Source: Marthasterias glacialis
Lineage: Eukaryota > Echinodermata > Asteroidea > Forcipulatida > Asteriidae
DNA: 64,000 nucleotides
NCBI GenBank assembly: GCA_911728455.2
Contig: OU452227.1
Location: 10,697,110-10,761,109 of the forward strand
Direction of reading: 5' to 3'
Both the position numbers and the translations under genes were made by a program. Positions 1-10,599 of the stretch are shown here, in pieces. Below the pieces are notes generated by a model. That model was given only the letters and a program-made list of their open reading frames with translations. It made no database searches and was not told the DNA's origin. Each line of letters opens with the position of its first letter. The first letter of the stretch is position 1.

Positions 1-1002
1 ATATATCAATATCATAATCAAGAGTACAATAAATTTGTGCAAGACTGCGCTCAACAGCCTGACAGCATTCAACCATCCCTCCATGATTCAACTACAATCC
101 CTGTAGGGCAGATTAGTCTAATTTTAGAATAATTCGAAATTAGAATTAGAATGAAATGTCCGGAAATTGGACATTATTAATATATCTACAAACATTACAA
201 TATTCAATTCAACACTTGTTAATTAATATTTAAGCTCTCGTTCAGTCACAAAAAAAACACAATGTACTCACTTAATCAGTTGCTGTTACTGTAGTGTTAG
301 TGCATCACTGCCACACAGACACAGTCACACACACTGTGCCACTGTCACTATCACTGTCAATGAGACTGAAGACAAGAGGGAGAAGAGACAATTTCTAACC
401 CAGAGGGCAGCTTGTAAGTTGCATGGAATGAGGTAACAACAGCCTGCGCCACCCCGCGTGTTTACATTTATATAGGTCAAGGTCAATACAGTCTGACAGC
501 CAGAATCCGTTTGCAGTGTTTGTAGAGCTAAGTATTAAAGGCACCATACTAAGTTCATTTGACTTAAGATTTCAACCCGTTTTGTCAGACACGGAGGTCT
601 CCAGACACGTACACGGGTACTTTCCCTACTCTATAGTGCAACGGCATTCACGCGTCACCGTCCCTCGTCAGCAAGCTTCACTTCATATTCAATTTAACTC
701 TGCAAAAAACAAGTATTGATGGTTTCGGTTGAATGTTGGTATAAGTCAAATACAAGTAAGTAAAACATCGCCAACAACTAAGTTAAGGATCAGCCGTCAC
801 ACAACAAACATGACAAAATTCATAGATTAAAAATAAAATATGAAATTAAATTTAAATTATCATGATTATTATTATTATTAATATTACTATATAGTATTAA
901 CTTGTAGATGTACTATTTTTAACCCATACACGGATGTGTGTTGAGCACTATATACTCAGTACTTTCCCGAGTACTGTGAAAAAATATTCACAGGCATTTT
1001 CC
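1..1002. other. AT-rich intergenic DNA, no gene seen
   Basis: No convincing coding exon is visible on either strand. There are degenerate CACTGTCA-type short repeats around 290-365. A direct pair of AGGTCA half-sites (AGGTCAAGGTCAA, about 475-487) could bind a nuclear receptor by chance. The short open frame at 516-719 shows no recognisable motif and is not called as a gene. Confidence 0.5.
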
Positions 1003-1080
1003 TCGGGTGGGATTCGAACCCACGACCCCCGCCATTCTAGAGCAGTTGTCTTACCAACTAGACTACCGAGACTGCCCGGT
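1003..1080 (-). repeat. tRNA-derived SINE head
   Basis: Read on the minus strand, this stretch has a box A-like TAGTCTAGTTGG and a perfect box B core GGTTCGAATCC at tRNA-like spacing. The acceptor arms do not pair, so it is not an intact tRNA gene. A SINE head or tRNA pseudogene is the likely origin. Confidence 0.6.
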
Positions 1081-1165
1081 AGCTAGAGGCAGTTTGAATC
1101 CTGAGCCGGCTTTCTTTTTGTAAACTTTAGTAAGCCGGGAAATTGTATAGCACCCTCCTTGAAGC

Positions 1166-1243
1166 TACTCCTAGAACTATGAGGTTCGTTCCGTTATCGT
1201 TCGTGGAGACGATAGCGGAACGAACCTCATAGTTCTAGGAGTA
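1166..1243. mobile_element. 78-bp foldback element
   Basis: Two arms of about 35 nt form an almost perfect inverted repeat (outer sequence TACTCCTAGAACTATGAGG) around a short loop. The 9-bp CCTTGAAGC directly precedes it (1157-1165) and directly follows it (1244-1252), which is the pattern of a target-site duplication. A 9-bp duplication fits a Mutator-like or other foldback DNA transposon; no transposase is present. Confidence 0.75.
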
Positions 1244-1252
1244 CCTTGAAGC

Positions 1253-1380
1253 TAGACCCAGTAACTGGGGCACTGTACTCCTTTTTTGAGATTTTTGACC
1301 TTATCTGTCGTACTAGCTAGTACGACAGATAATGTCAAAAATCTCAAAAAAGGAGTACAGCGCCCCAGTTACTGGGTCTA
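1253..1380. mobile_element. 128-bp palindromic foldback, TAGACCCAG family
   Basis: Two 64-nt arms with only about two mismatches and no loop form a near-perfect palindrome whose ends read TAGACCCAGTAACTGGGGC. It is flanked on both sides by the same 9-bp CCTTGAAGC (1244-1252 and 1381-1389), the middle copy being shared with the neighbouring foldback. A second family member with the same ends lies at 14388-14473. It is non-autonomous. Confidence 0.85.
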
Positions 1381-2053
1381 CCTTGAAGCATACACGAGTA
1401 GCCGACATTATAGAATATATTAAATTACACAATTTTTTGGTCCACATACTGATACCACATAGGAAACGATCCTGCTTAATTAGCAACCAACATGTTCTGC
1501 CATGCTATCGAATCCTAAAAACGCCTTTTCACTTTTGTTTCCATCCAGCAACAAAACAGTAAATTAAGTGTCTCATCGTGTTGTTTTTATGGGTCAGTCG
1601 TAGTATAGTCTTCTTTTATCACTAAAAATTGATTCCTTTATTTAAATGGATACTAGGCCTATTACCTTTTCTTTTTCTGATTGATCTGTGGCTCCTGAGG
1701 ATTTTTTTTAAGGGAAAGAAAGTCCAAAATTGAAAATGGTTCCTCCTATCTCGTGAACACGAAGTCACGAGGACAATGCTGGTGCGGAACCAGACTCACG
1801 ATTATCACAGTAAAATGTTTAATTCCCCCCCAAAAAGTCACTGCGCATGTTCAGTGCCTTTGCAGCTGCTTTGTAACATTTACCAGAAGAAACCTTGATC
1901 GCTCAAAATGTCCACTACCTATTCTCAAGTATCTTTCTCTTGTTCATAATGATTATACTTTTTGAGGTGAACCGATGATCAAAATCATAAATATTCGGTT
2001 TGTCCCATTTATTAAGTTTCCTGTTTTTATTTCTGACTTTGTTGTTGTCAAGC

Positions 2054-5000
2054 ATGAAAAGATCAATAGACAGCGAGGAAGATCAACGGCAAGAAAAGCG
2101 GCGGAAAGTGCTAGATTCAGAACATCAGCCGAGAAGTTACCCAGTACCAAGGCATTCTCACTCTTTTAGTCAACGGAGGGATGGTAAAGCCCAAGCTCAC
2201 TCGTCACATCGTCCAGTAAAACAAAGAACTTTTGCAGTGAGGCCAACCTCAATTTTCGGCGGAAACTTTCCCTACTTCAAGAAGCCCCAAGAGATCGGTC
2301 ACTTTTCTTTGAAGGTCGACAGAAGTTTTGCCAATGATGCTAGCCGTCTTAGATACTTCCATCCGCCAAAGAACAGACATGGGTTGAACTTTGACCTCAG
2401 GAAGGGATTTGAGGTCTTCGTGAAGAGGGACGAGGAAATCAAAGACAGGTTGAACAATCTCCTGAAGTGGGTTCTAAGCAATAAGAAGGTATTCTTGAGA
2501 CCTGAGAAGACTAGTTTGGAAGTGTCATATGGTGAAAGTAAAAAAGACGACTTGATTGAGAGGTAAAATGTTTAAAGAGAATTAGATTCAAGATGAGTTT
2601 TCAAAAGCGGCATTCATTTTCAATTGATCTGTTCCAAAGAATTGGTTCCTGAAAGTTGAACTGTACCTACAGGTACGAAAATGTAAAGAAAAAGTTGTAG
2701 TGGATGCAGCTTTTTTGCTGATGTTCTTGAAGGAAGATGTATCTGTTTAAGTTTTCAGCAGTATAAAAATGAAGTGAAACAGTCAGTGAAACGGTCATTG
2801 AAACAGTAATTAAAATGGTCAGTGAAACAGTAATTGAAATAGTAATTGAGACAGTCAGTGAAACAGTCATTGAAATGGTCAGTGAAATTGTCAGTGAAAT
2901 GATCAGTGTAAAAAGAATTTCATTGAAGATGTTTTGTTTTTTTGAAACATGAGAGCCCTTTTTTTGATGAAAGTTTTCACTCAAAGGTTAGTTTGTATGT
3001 AGTTGTGAAATGTTTCTTCATAACTCACTGATGAGAACATGTTTTCTTTATAACTACAATTTATACTTCTCACCCAAACAAAAATGATAATAATAATAAT
3101 GGCTTCTTATACAGCACTCAAATCTGTCACACAGTGACGCTCATGGCGTTTGAACATTATTACCCCTGGTCACTGGGCCATTTATTTCATTCCTTAAACC
3201 ATCTCAGCTCCCTTGGGAGTATACAGCCTGTGCTGCCAAGTATGTAGCCTACCAAGCTAAATCAATCACATGAACCATCTCTGCCCTCACAGGTACCCAT
3301 TTACCCCTGGGTAAAGAGAAGCAATTATAGTTAAGTGTCTTGCTCAAGGACACAAGTGTCATGACCAGGATTTGAACCCACACCCTGATGACTTAGCCGC
3401 GAGAATTTGAGTCTGATGCACTAAACCGCTCGGCCACGACACGCCACAATCTCCAACCCAAATTGGTTTTTAGATCTTGTAAACACTGTATATGGTGCTT
3501 AGAAAAAGAAACGTAATCATAGCTTTTAACAAAATCAGATATAAATACACCATAATACATGCAACCAGTCTAACTTTTTCTCAAGCAGCTTAGGCGTTGA
3601 CTTCCTAGCATGGCGGGGCCACTTCACAAAGTTCCTCTGTACGCCTTACGAGAACCGTGAGGGATGGGAGATGGCAGCAACGCTATTCAGAGGGACCATC
3701 TACATCAGTGAAGTGGAGACAGAGCAGGATAGACAGAGGAGGCTAGGCATGAACCATTGGGAGAAGATGTGCACGTACGGAGGCTACAAGTTTGAGCAGT
3801 ATGTCACTAGTGGTGAGAGATTTCAAGAGCGAAATGAGGGAAAAAACATAGCCTGGAACGAATTTTGTGTACAATGTGTAAACAAAAGTCACAAGTGCCT
3901 ATAAGGAACATTATCTTCAAGCAATCTTGAACCTTCAATTCTGATTGGTCGATCCATAGCAACAAGAGTGTGATATATAGTCATACTGCACGGCCCGTAT
4001 CCCACCCTGTTCTCTAACACGATGTTCTTACTCCCATTGTAAATTCACTGTAAATTCAAAAGTGGCGCATTTGCTTGAAGATAAATTTGTGCACTGAATA
4101 AGAAATGATAGTAAATAAATTTTAAAAAAGATTTTTTTTTATGCAATTCGCCCTTCACAAGGTGTGGGCTACTTTTTTGAAGGGATAGAAACCTACCCCA
4201 ATGTGCAGAAACAAGACATGGAGAGATGCAAACGCAAGTCTCTTCACAGCACAGCTAAGAACAAGGAGGGGTAAATGAATCCGTTGCGAGACAAACATAA
4301 CTGCCTCTTCCCCTATTGGGTGTTTAGAGAATGACTGATATTGGGTTGAGTCAGCCAACAAATTCAGCGTGTAGTTGTTAGCAATTCTGATTTGTATACC
4401 ACAGAGGATGGCAAGAAATCACCCGACACAAGTCAGCCAGTGAACAACCTTGAAGCGTATTGCAGTGTGGTGCGTTCACAGCTGTGTCATCACAAGCTTC
4501 TTTATGGCGGGGAGGTGGATTGCTGTGTGCCCAAGTCTGAACTACATCCACCAGAAAACTACATTGAATTGAAGACGAGTCGGCGGTGGTATACTCCAAA
4601 AAACAAGAGTAGCTTTCACAGGTGTCTTTAACTGTGTTTTATCAATTTTTTTTGTTAAGACCGGAAAGTGGAAGTGAGAGACTCAATTAAATGGTCCAAT
4701 CCATTTCATAGAGCTGCTCATCCCGGATAAAGTTTGCTGGACTATCTGCTGAATTTTGCTGACCAGTTCTTTGCAATTTGCCCAATATCATGGGGTTGTC
4801 TCCTAGACATTGTTCACATTTCAACATGTCTGGAATTTCATCTTCGAGAGGGCAAGGCCATTTTCATTTTGCAAAGGGCACTTCTGTTGGGAAATCTTTC
4901 AAGTTTATGGGAAACTTTTGAAGGGGCACCAAGGCCAATACCAGGGAAACATGAGGTCGTGGCCTCTGTGGCCTTCATGTAGTTCGAGGCCAGATTTAGA

Positions 5001-7866
5001 GATGTTTGCCATCAAGGTGTCATTTGTCAGAGTACATTTTAGTTGAAATGAAGTGACATGAGTGAGGATACCTATTGGGCCTTCATGAAGTAACATGGTG
5101 CAATTTGAATAACAACTGAAGAGTAAATGGGTTTAGCTCATTCAAAATTCCTGAGGGTCATAAAAGGAGCAAGTCCTAAAAATCTGGCAGTCATCAGAGC
5201 ATATGGCTCTGTTCAAAATGGCAGCTACGACTGTAGCTAAGGGTGTTGCTAAGGACATCCTATACTTCACTGTATGATGACGCGGCGATCCAGCCGTAGC
5301 TGTAGCCATTGCCACTATTTCCAAAACGGCCTGTCATTCATTATATAGCAGTCAGAAGTTCTTAGTAAAGGAATATGTAACAGATCAACCAATTTATCTA
5401 GCCACCTTAGGTTATAAGCGAGCCACCAAGTATGACCGTCTCGCTTTTAAACCTCTCATGATACTATCATGGTATTATGATCAGGCATCCACTCTTAAAG
5501 TGAGGCGGATTGTGTTATCATGATACGTGACTGCCTCGCTTATAAGCTACGATGGCTACCATGATATGTTACTGCCTTGCCTGTAAGCTACGATGGCTAT
5601 CATGATACGTGACTGCCTCGCTTATAAGCTACGATGGCTATCATGATACGTGACTGCCTCGCTTATAAGCTACGATGGCTATCATGATACAAACCTACCT
5701 CACTTATAAGCTACGGTGGCTAGTCGAATCGGGTGTACAGATTTGCAAGTTTGGCAACTGTGAGGCTCAAGAAATGAATGCTCTTTGTATTGTTCTTTTG
5801 GTTGTGTTATCAGGTTCAAGTTAGTTAGATGGTGGGCACAGTCATTCCTCGTGGGTATCCCTGAGGTTGTATGTGGCTTCCGTACAGATGATGGTGTGGT
5901 GGAAGAACTCAAGCATTTTAAGATAGCCGAGATGCCTGGATTATCCATGGTAAAAAACATACAGAATCCTAAAGCATAGGCTAATTTCACAGACCTGTTA
6001 AGCTCACAATTTACAGGTGCCTCACAAAGAGTTTACCCCAGGCCACGAGTTTCATCTTTTAGAGGTCAAGGCCAAAGAGAAAAGGGCACTTCCATTGGAA
6101 AGTCTTAAAGTTCATGGGACCAATTGAAGGGGCACCAAGGCCAAGATCAGGCCAACAGAGGCCATGGCCACCCTGGCCACCGTGTAATAGGCCTGGAATT
6201 TTATACTAGAGAGGGCAAGGCCATTTTCATTCTGTAAAGGGCACTTCCATTGGAAAATCTTTAAATCTATGGGAAACTTTTGAAGGGGCACCAAGGCCAA
6301 GACCAGGGCAACAGAGACCATGGCCTCCCTGAACACCGTGTAATACCAGGCTTACTACCCTACTAAGAGTTTGTCCTGGAGATTTTCAAAGAAAGCACTC
6401 ATCATGCACATCTTGATTAAAGATCCATGATGCAGGAATACAAGTAAAAATAAAACAGAGCCTCAGTGTATAAATGCACAAATGCTTACAACAAAACAGC
6501 GTAAACTTTTTCTCTTTTTCCAAAGCGACCACACCGTCGCAGCATTTGATCTTTTGTGTTTTCTGGCATTTAACAGGGAGGCTGGGATGGCAACGTTTGC
6601 TTCAACCTGTTTGAGAAGCTCCTCACCTTCATCAAGACGGTGACCGTAATCGATGATCCCAGGTTGGTATCCCCTTTCCCCTGCCAATCTACACCCAGAA
6701 ATGTAACCTTTATCTCCGCCCATTGTCGCTCCTGCCAAGCTGTCCACAGTTTTTTCATTACGGTTTGGGGCATAATTGATTTTAAAAAAATGTTTTCCAA
6801 AATTTCGTAATCAATGAGACTTTCGTTAGGCCCTACCCACTCCCTTGGCCCACTTGCCTACATGGGACCTCAATCTTCCAATATACTCCTCTCCTATGTC
6901 ACTTCACACCAAATTGTTTGGACTTGAAGTCAAATTTAAATGAATGAAAATTAAGATTGGAATGCCTAACCCAGTGATAAGCAATGGGGACTTTGTTGGA
7001 TGCTATGTGGCAGCAGACTTACCAGGTAAAACTATTGTTCTTGGAAACGTCCGCATGCCCAGTACTACGTGAACAATGGAAATTTACCTGGTAAGTCTGC
7101 TGACTACCTCGCGTTCCAGCGTCTCCCATTGTTATTTGGGCCTACAGCCCTCAGTCCTTCTGGATCTTTCAATCGGGCAAAAAGGAAATAGACAGATTTG
7201 GGAGGGTAAGGGTCTTAATCAAGTTTATGCCAAGGTTTGAATTTTAACTGATTTCTTTGTTTGTTTTCTGAGCTGATAATTTAAATTTTAATATATTAGC
7301 AAACTATCACATAAACCACTGTGTTACAAGTATCCTCCTATAATAAGGAGAGACTTGCACTAGCACCATGTAACACGCTTTTTTAGAAAGGTGGTGGCTC
7401 TGAGAAGAGCCGTTGGTTTATCAACGTTTGGGATAGTGTGCTCTATCCTTTTTTTCAGGAGACTGTGCAGTTTCCTGACAAAGGATAGAGCACGCTATCT
7501 GAAACGTTGATAAACTGACAGCTCTTCTCAGATCCTTCGTCAGGAGACTGCTCAGTCTCCTAAAAAAAAGGGATAGAGCACGCTTTCCGAAACGTTGATA
7601 AACCAACGGCTCTTCTCAGAGCCACCACCTCTCCAAAAGAGTGTTACATGGTGCTACCGCAAGTCTCTCCTTAATATTGTCTCTCCACCGTGCAAACCTT
7701 CAAGTCTCAAATATCCTCCTGTTGCAGCACGGTATATCTCTTTGAACGTAAACCAGGGGATAACATGATCTCCTACACGGTACACCAGGGAGCAGAGCAC
7801 CGGTTTATACCGGAATGGTACACCAGTCAGTTTTTACCAGAGTCGAGACCAGTTACGGAGAAGTAA
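2054..7866 (+). CDS. DXO: Decapping and exoribonuclease protein DXO (Dom3Z/Rai1 family)
   Basis: Six exons join in frame: 2054-2562, 3589-3812, 4405-4621, 5814-5949, 6577-6662 and 7728-7866. They give 436 residues against 396 in human DXO. DXO removes incomplete or non-canonical 5' caps from RNA and degrades the body 5'-3' in the nucleus and cytoplasm. The active-site motifs are all present: GTIYISE (E211), YKFEQY (E239), GEVD (E281, D283) and ELKTS (E299, K301); WWAQSFL and the GWDGNVC region also match the family. The N-terminal 20 residues are basic and resemble a nuclear localisation signal (MKRSIDSEEDQRQEKRRK). The start at 2054 follows a pyrimidine-rich stretch ending in CAAG, which could be a 5'-UTR splice acceptor; an in-frame upstream extension lacks family similarity. 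Splice phases match at every junction (2,1,2,0,2). Introns carry many repeats. The gene looks intact and functional. Confidence 0.95.
2771..2909. repeat. Degenerate short tandem repeat, GTCAGTGAAACA type
   Basis: About eleven imperfect 12-13 bp units of the form GTCA(G/T)TGAAA(C/T) lie in DXO intron 1. On the minus strand they spell a meaningless Thr/Val/Ser/Ile repeat, which is a by-product and not a protein. Confidence 0.8.
3086..3446 (-). mobile_element. Near full-length tRNA-derived SINE
   Basis: On the minus strand a tRNA-Leu/Ser-like head (GTGGCCGAGCGGTTTAGTGC, then box B GGTTCAAATCC) is followed by a body containing TGACACTTGTGTCCTTGAGC, CCAGGGGTAAATGGGTACC and AACCATCTCAGCTCCC in reverse sense. 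It ends in an ATT trinucleotide tail at 3086-3102. This head-body-tail layout is that of a Pol III SINE mobilised by a LINE. A fragment of the same family is at 9515-9560. It sits in DXO intron 1. Confidence 0.85.
3905..4095 (-). mobile_element. MITE-like repeat with TTTATCTTCAAGCAA ends
   Basis: The stretch is bounded by inverted ATCTTCAAGCAA motifs and shares AGAGTGTGATATATAG, GTAAATTCACTGTAAATT and AAAAGTGGCGCATTTGC with the stretch at 24550-24757 in the opposite orientation. This is a dispersed two-copy family with no coding capacity, in DXO intron 2. Confidence 0.7.
4141..4315 (+). repeat. Dispersed repeat with coding-like remnant (copy 1 of 3)
   Basis: This shares GTGTGGGCTAC, GGATAGAAACCT, CAGAAACAAGACATGG and GTAAATGAATCCGTTGCGAG with 9279-9500 and 50175-50375. 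One plus frame reads EGIETYPNVQKQDMER and then continues to a stop, and the third copy keeps nearly the same peptide. A decayed transposon ORF or processed gene fragment is possible; I do not recognise the protein. Confidence 0.65.
4828..4995 (+). repeat. Dispersed GGGGCACCAAGGCC repeat
   Basis: This is one of about eight copies in the window (also 6060-6190, 6188-6351, 10000-10166, 15637-15800, 22131-22280, 34688-34773 and 55273-55461). Shared blocks are AGGGCAAGGCCATTTTCATT, GGGAAACTTTTGAAGGGG and GAGGCCATGGCCTC. Several copies begin or end with CAGGCCTG, suggesting MITE termini. No reading frame is conserved. Confidence 0.75.
5205..5331. mobile_element. MITE built from GGCTAC hexamers
   Basis: The ends read GTTCAAAATGGCAGCTACG and GTAGCTGTAGCCATTGCC. 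The centre shares GTTGCTAAGG, ATGATGACG and GGCGATCCAGCCGTAGC with 36265-36415 and 57120-57247. Degenerate GGCTAC/GGCTAT hexamers make up both arms, so the arms can fold back on each other. Confidence 0.7.
5447..5715. repeat. 41-bp minisatellite in DXO intron 3
   Basis: Near-identical units begin at about 5531, 5572, 5613, 5654 and 5695, each containing ACTGCCTCGCTTATAAGC and TACGATGGCTATCATGATA. More diverged units extend left to about 5447. It ends about 100 bp before the exon 4 acceptor at 5814. Confidence 0.9.
6060..6351 (+). repeat. Two adjacent copies of the GGGGCACCAAGGCC repeat
   Basis: Two successive copies (about 6060-6190 and 6188-6351) each contain AAAGGGCACTTCCATTGGAAA and AGGGGCACCAAGGCCAAGA. 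The second starts AGGCCTGGAATTTTATAC and ends with an inverted form of that end (TGTAATACCAGGC). They lie in DXO intron 4. Confidence 0.75.
7345..7672. mobile_element. Foldback element with repeated internal hairpins
   Basis: The outer inverted ends read AAGGAGAGACTTGC(ACTA)GCACCATGTAACA against TGTTACATGGTGCTACCGC and AAGTCTCTCCTT. Inside, the block GGATAGAGCACGCT..GAAACGTTGATAAAC occurs twice on plus and once inverted, and GGCTCTGAGAAGAGCC-type hairpins lie at both sides. It resembles the element at 34047-34301 in layout. It ends 55 bp before DXO exon 6. No protein is encoded. Confidence 0.75.
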
Positions 7867-7942
7867 CTCTAAGTCAGTGCCATCTTAAAGTAAATGTACA
7901 TGTGCCGGTATAAAGAACAAGGAACAAGAGTGACCTTTAAGG

Positions 7943-8136
7943 CAGTGGTGTATCTAGACATTTACATTTGGGGGGGGGGGGCAGGCAGGGGGCACGGACA
8001 TAATTTGTTTTGTTTTTTCCTCTGAAGTATCAAATTATTTGTTGCTGCATTTTTCGATCTTATTTGGGGTGGGAGCGAAGGTTCTGAGTGGGTGGGAGCC
8101 TGGCCCCCTCTTGCCCCCTTTGGTTATACGCCACTG
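7943..8136. mobile_element. hAT-like MITE
   Basis: The ends CAGTGGTGTATCTAGAC and GGTTATACGCCACTG are inverted and of the CAG(T/C)GGCGTA type typical of hAT elements. The interior is a G-rich/C-rich filler. The 8-bp flanks (CTTTAAGG and TTAAAAGG) agree only partly, so the duplication has decayed. Confidence 0.65.
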
Positions 8137-8139
8137 TTA

Positions 8140-9278
8140 AAAGGGCATCAGGCTGCAAATTTTTCGCCTAAAGTTGATTTTTGTGGTTTCTTTTGTTCAG
8201 TTCAAAAACAAATTTTGCGGGACAATTTTTGCCCAGAATGTCAAAGAAGGGTAACTATTTTAGGTTTTATAAAAGGAGCTGATTCCAAGGTTGTTTTTTT
8301 TATTTTGTAAGTACTACAAAAAAGATCAACCAGGCCAATACTTTTCCTATGCCTTCGAATAGTTCAAAACAGGCATGCAACTTTTCAGCCGATGAGCTGA
8401 TTTCCTCAAAATTTTAAGGTTTCTCAGCTGTGCCATTGGAAAACACAGTGCAAGTCTTGTTGTGCCTGGCACTTTCCTGTATTTGGGACAAACTGCAGTT
8501 GCATGTCTGTTGTTGGAGACCATCTGTGTGAATGATGGAATGACATCAGACTTAATGATAGAGTTGGTGGGTTCGAATCCCACTCGACTCGTATGCCTGC
8601 GGATCTTGTTTCCGCAGGACTCGGGGGACAGCACCAAGTATTGACCCCTTGCACCAATGTCAAACTGTCTGCTGTCTGCTACGCTCGCCATTTTGGGAGT
8701 TAAATTGCAGGTACAAATTATGGTAAGGGTGTAAAGTCTGCGTCGCCTGAAATGCTAACTACAGTGTATAACACATTGGGACATTGACTCACAAATTGGT
8801 GCAACCAAGATTATTGTGATTTATGTCAGGTGAATGGGGTCAGTACAGTGCTTATCACACATCGGTGTCGCGTAAAACATGGGTAAAATATTTTTTTTTT
8901 ATCCCTGATGCAACTTATAGTAATACATCCATTAGACTTCAAAGTATTCATTTATTACAGAAATAAAGCTTTTAACAGATATACCTGTACAAATTTTAGA
9001 ACTTTTATGTAAACTTGAGTTGTCTGATTTTATCTTGGGCTTATCATTTGGGGAGGCTGTTCAATATTCAATGGGACTATGTAAAATACTATTGCCATTT
9101 GTGGCTAGTACATATATTACTAGCCAAATTGATTTTAAAATGCTGTCTGCTTGCAGCTACTATGGTCTGTAATTAATGGTTTTAATAACACATTTTGTTT
9201 GGTGGTACTATATTGGTTTTTTTAAATCAAAGCATTTAGTGTTTTTACAGGGCCGCAGTTTTTTGTTTAATTTTTTTT
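8140..9278. other. Intergenic DNA with decayed repeats
   Basis: There is a tRNA-like box B (GGGTTCGAATCCCACTCGAC) at about 8568-8590. A minus-oriented copy of the CACCTGACGTCATCACC family (compare 47726-47935) occupies about 8716-8855; shared words include CAACCAAGATTATTGTGA and GTCAGGTGAAT. No coding exon was recognised. Confidence 0.55.
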
Positions 9279-9560
9279 ATGGAATTCGCCCATCAGAAGA
9301 CCCAAATGCCCATCGAGGTGTGGGCTACTTTTTTTTTTTTTTTTTAAATAATTTGAATGGATAGAAACCTGCCCCAACGCGCAGAAACAAGACATGGTGA
9401 GATATAAACGCAAGTCTCTTCACAGTACAGCTAAGATTAAGAACAGGGAGGGGTAAATGAATCCGTTGCGAGACAAACTGCCTCTTTCCCTATTTGACGC
9501 TATTATAGTTAAAGACACAAGTGTCATGACCGGGATTCGAACCAACATCCTGATAGATTA
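9279..9560 (+). repeat. Dispersed repeat (copy 2 of 3) plus SINE fragment
   Basis: Positions 9279-9500 are the second copy of the GTGTGGGCTAC repeat described at 4141-4315, interrupted by a poly-T run. Positions 9515-9560 match the box B side of the SINE at 3086-3446 (ACACAAGTGTCATGACCGGG). A separate block at about 9565-9715 repeats 9120-9260 (TTAAAATGCTGTCTGCTTGC), so this area contains a local duplication. Confidence 0.65.
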
Positions 9561-9999
9561 GCCATCAGAACATTACTAGCCAAATTGATTTTAAAATGCT
9601 GTCTGCTTGCAGCTACTATGGTCTCTAAATGATTATAACACATTTTGTTTGGTGGTACTATATTGGTTTTCTTAAATATTAGCATTTAATGTTTTTACAG
9701 GGCCACAGTCATTTAAAAAATAATAAACGGATTTTTCAATTTACATACAAGTGCCTTTGAAACCTGTTGCTTTCTTTTGAATTCTATTTGTGTTTCTAGA
9801 ATGAAATAAACAAAAACAAAAAAACTCATCAGTCAAACGTTGTTGAATTAACTATTTTTTGACACTTTTAATAATACCTCAATGAAATAAATCATTGGAA
9901 TAAAATTTGAATTTTGAAGTGTACACTAGCCTTTTTAAAAATTGTTACAACCTTGTTTCATCGATGTAAAAAATTCTGCAATATTTTCTCCCTTTTCAG

Positions 10000-10166
10000 G
10001 CCTGATACTTCATGGAGGCAATCGCCTCCATGCCCCTGGTCATTGCCTTGGTGCCCTTTGAAATTGTCCAATATAAATTTACATTTCCCTCATATATGTC
10101 ATACATAATACCTGCCTCTTACCAAGGAAAAACTGCCTTGCCCTCACAACAGTGGAGTATCATGCC
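10000..10166 (-). mobile_element. MITE of the GGCACCAAGGC family
   Basis: The left end CAGGCCTGATACTTCATGGA and right end GGAGTATCATGCCTG are imperfect inverted repeats. The interior carries CATTGCCTTGGTGCCC and CTGCCTTGCCCTC, the reverse-complement vocabulary of the copies listed at 4828-4995. Confidence 0.7.
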
Positions 10167-10599
10167 TGCTTTGAATAGGCCTTTCCCATGATATATGCTA
10201 ATTACATTCACGCATGCGTACAGACACTGTTGGTGGGCAAACACCAAAGAGTTGTGCACTAGGCAGACTCACAAACCCATGTGCGTCATGCAACCATTAG
10301 CGGTAGCCCCACACAAAAAGGTGCGATGTTCTCTCATTTTGCCCACCAGTAGTGTTAGTGCAATTTACATATTTCATGGGAAGGGTCCATTGTAAAAATT
10401 ATTACTACTACTCTTCTTAAGACACTTCAACACAAGTTATTAATCTCAATTCATATATACCCACAGACAGTTTAGTTAAGTTTAGGCAGTCCTATTGGTT
10501 TAAAAGTGGTCACATGACCGTTTAAGACCGGTTTCAAATGGTTGATAAAGACATGACTGGGAGCTTTGAATGCACATTTTGGGCTCATAACCAAATGCA

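Noticed and set aside
475-487. Nuclear-receptor response element (two AGGTCA half-sites)
   Set aside because: A 13-bp match can arise by chance, and no promoter or gene start is recognisable beside it.
2667-2984. Minus-strand frame of repeating Ser/Leu/Thr/Ile
   Set aside because: It is produced by the 12-13-bp tandem repeat in DXO intron 1, on the strand opposite the gene.
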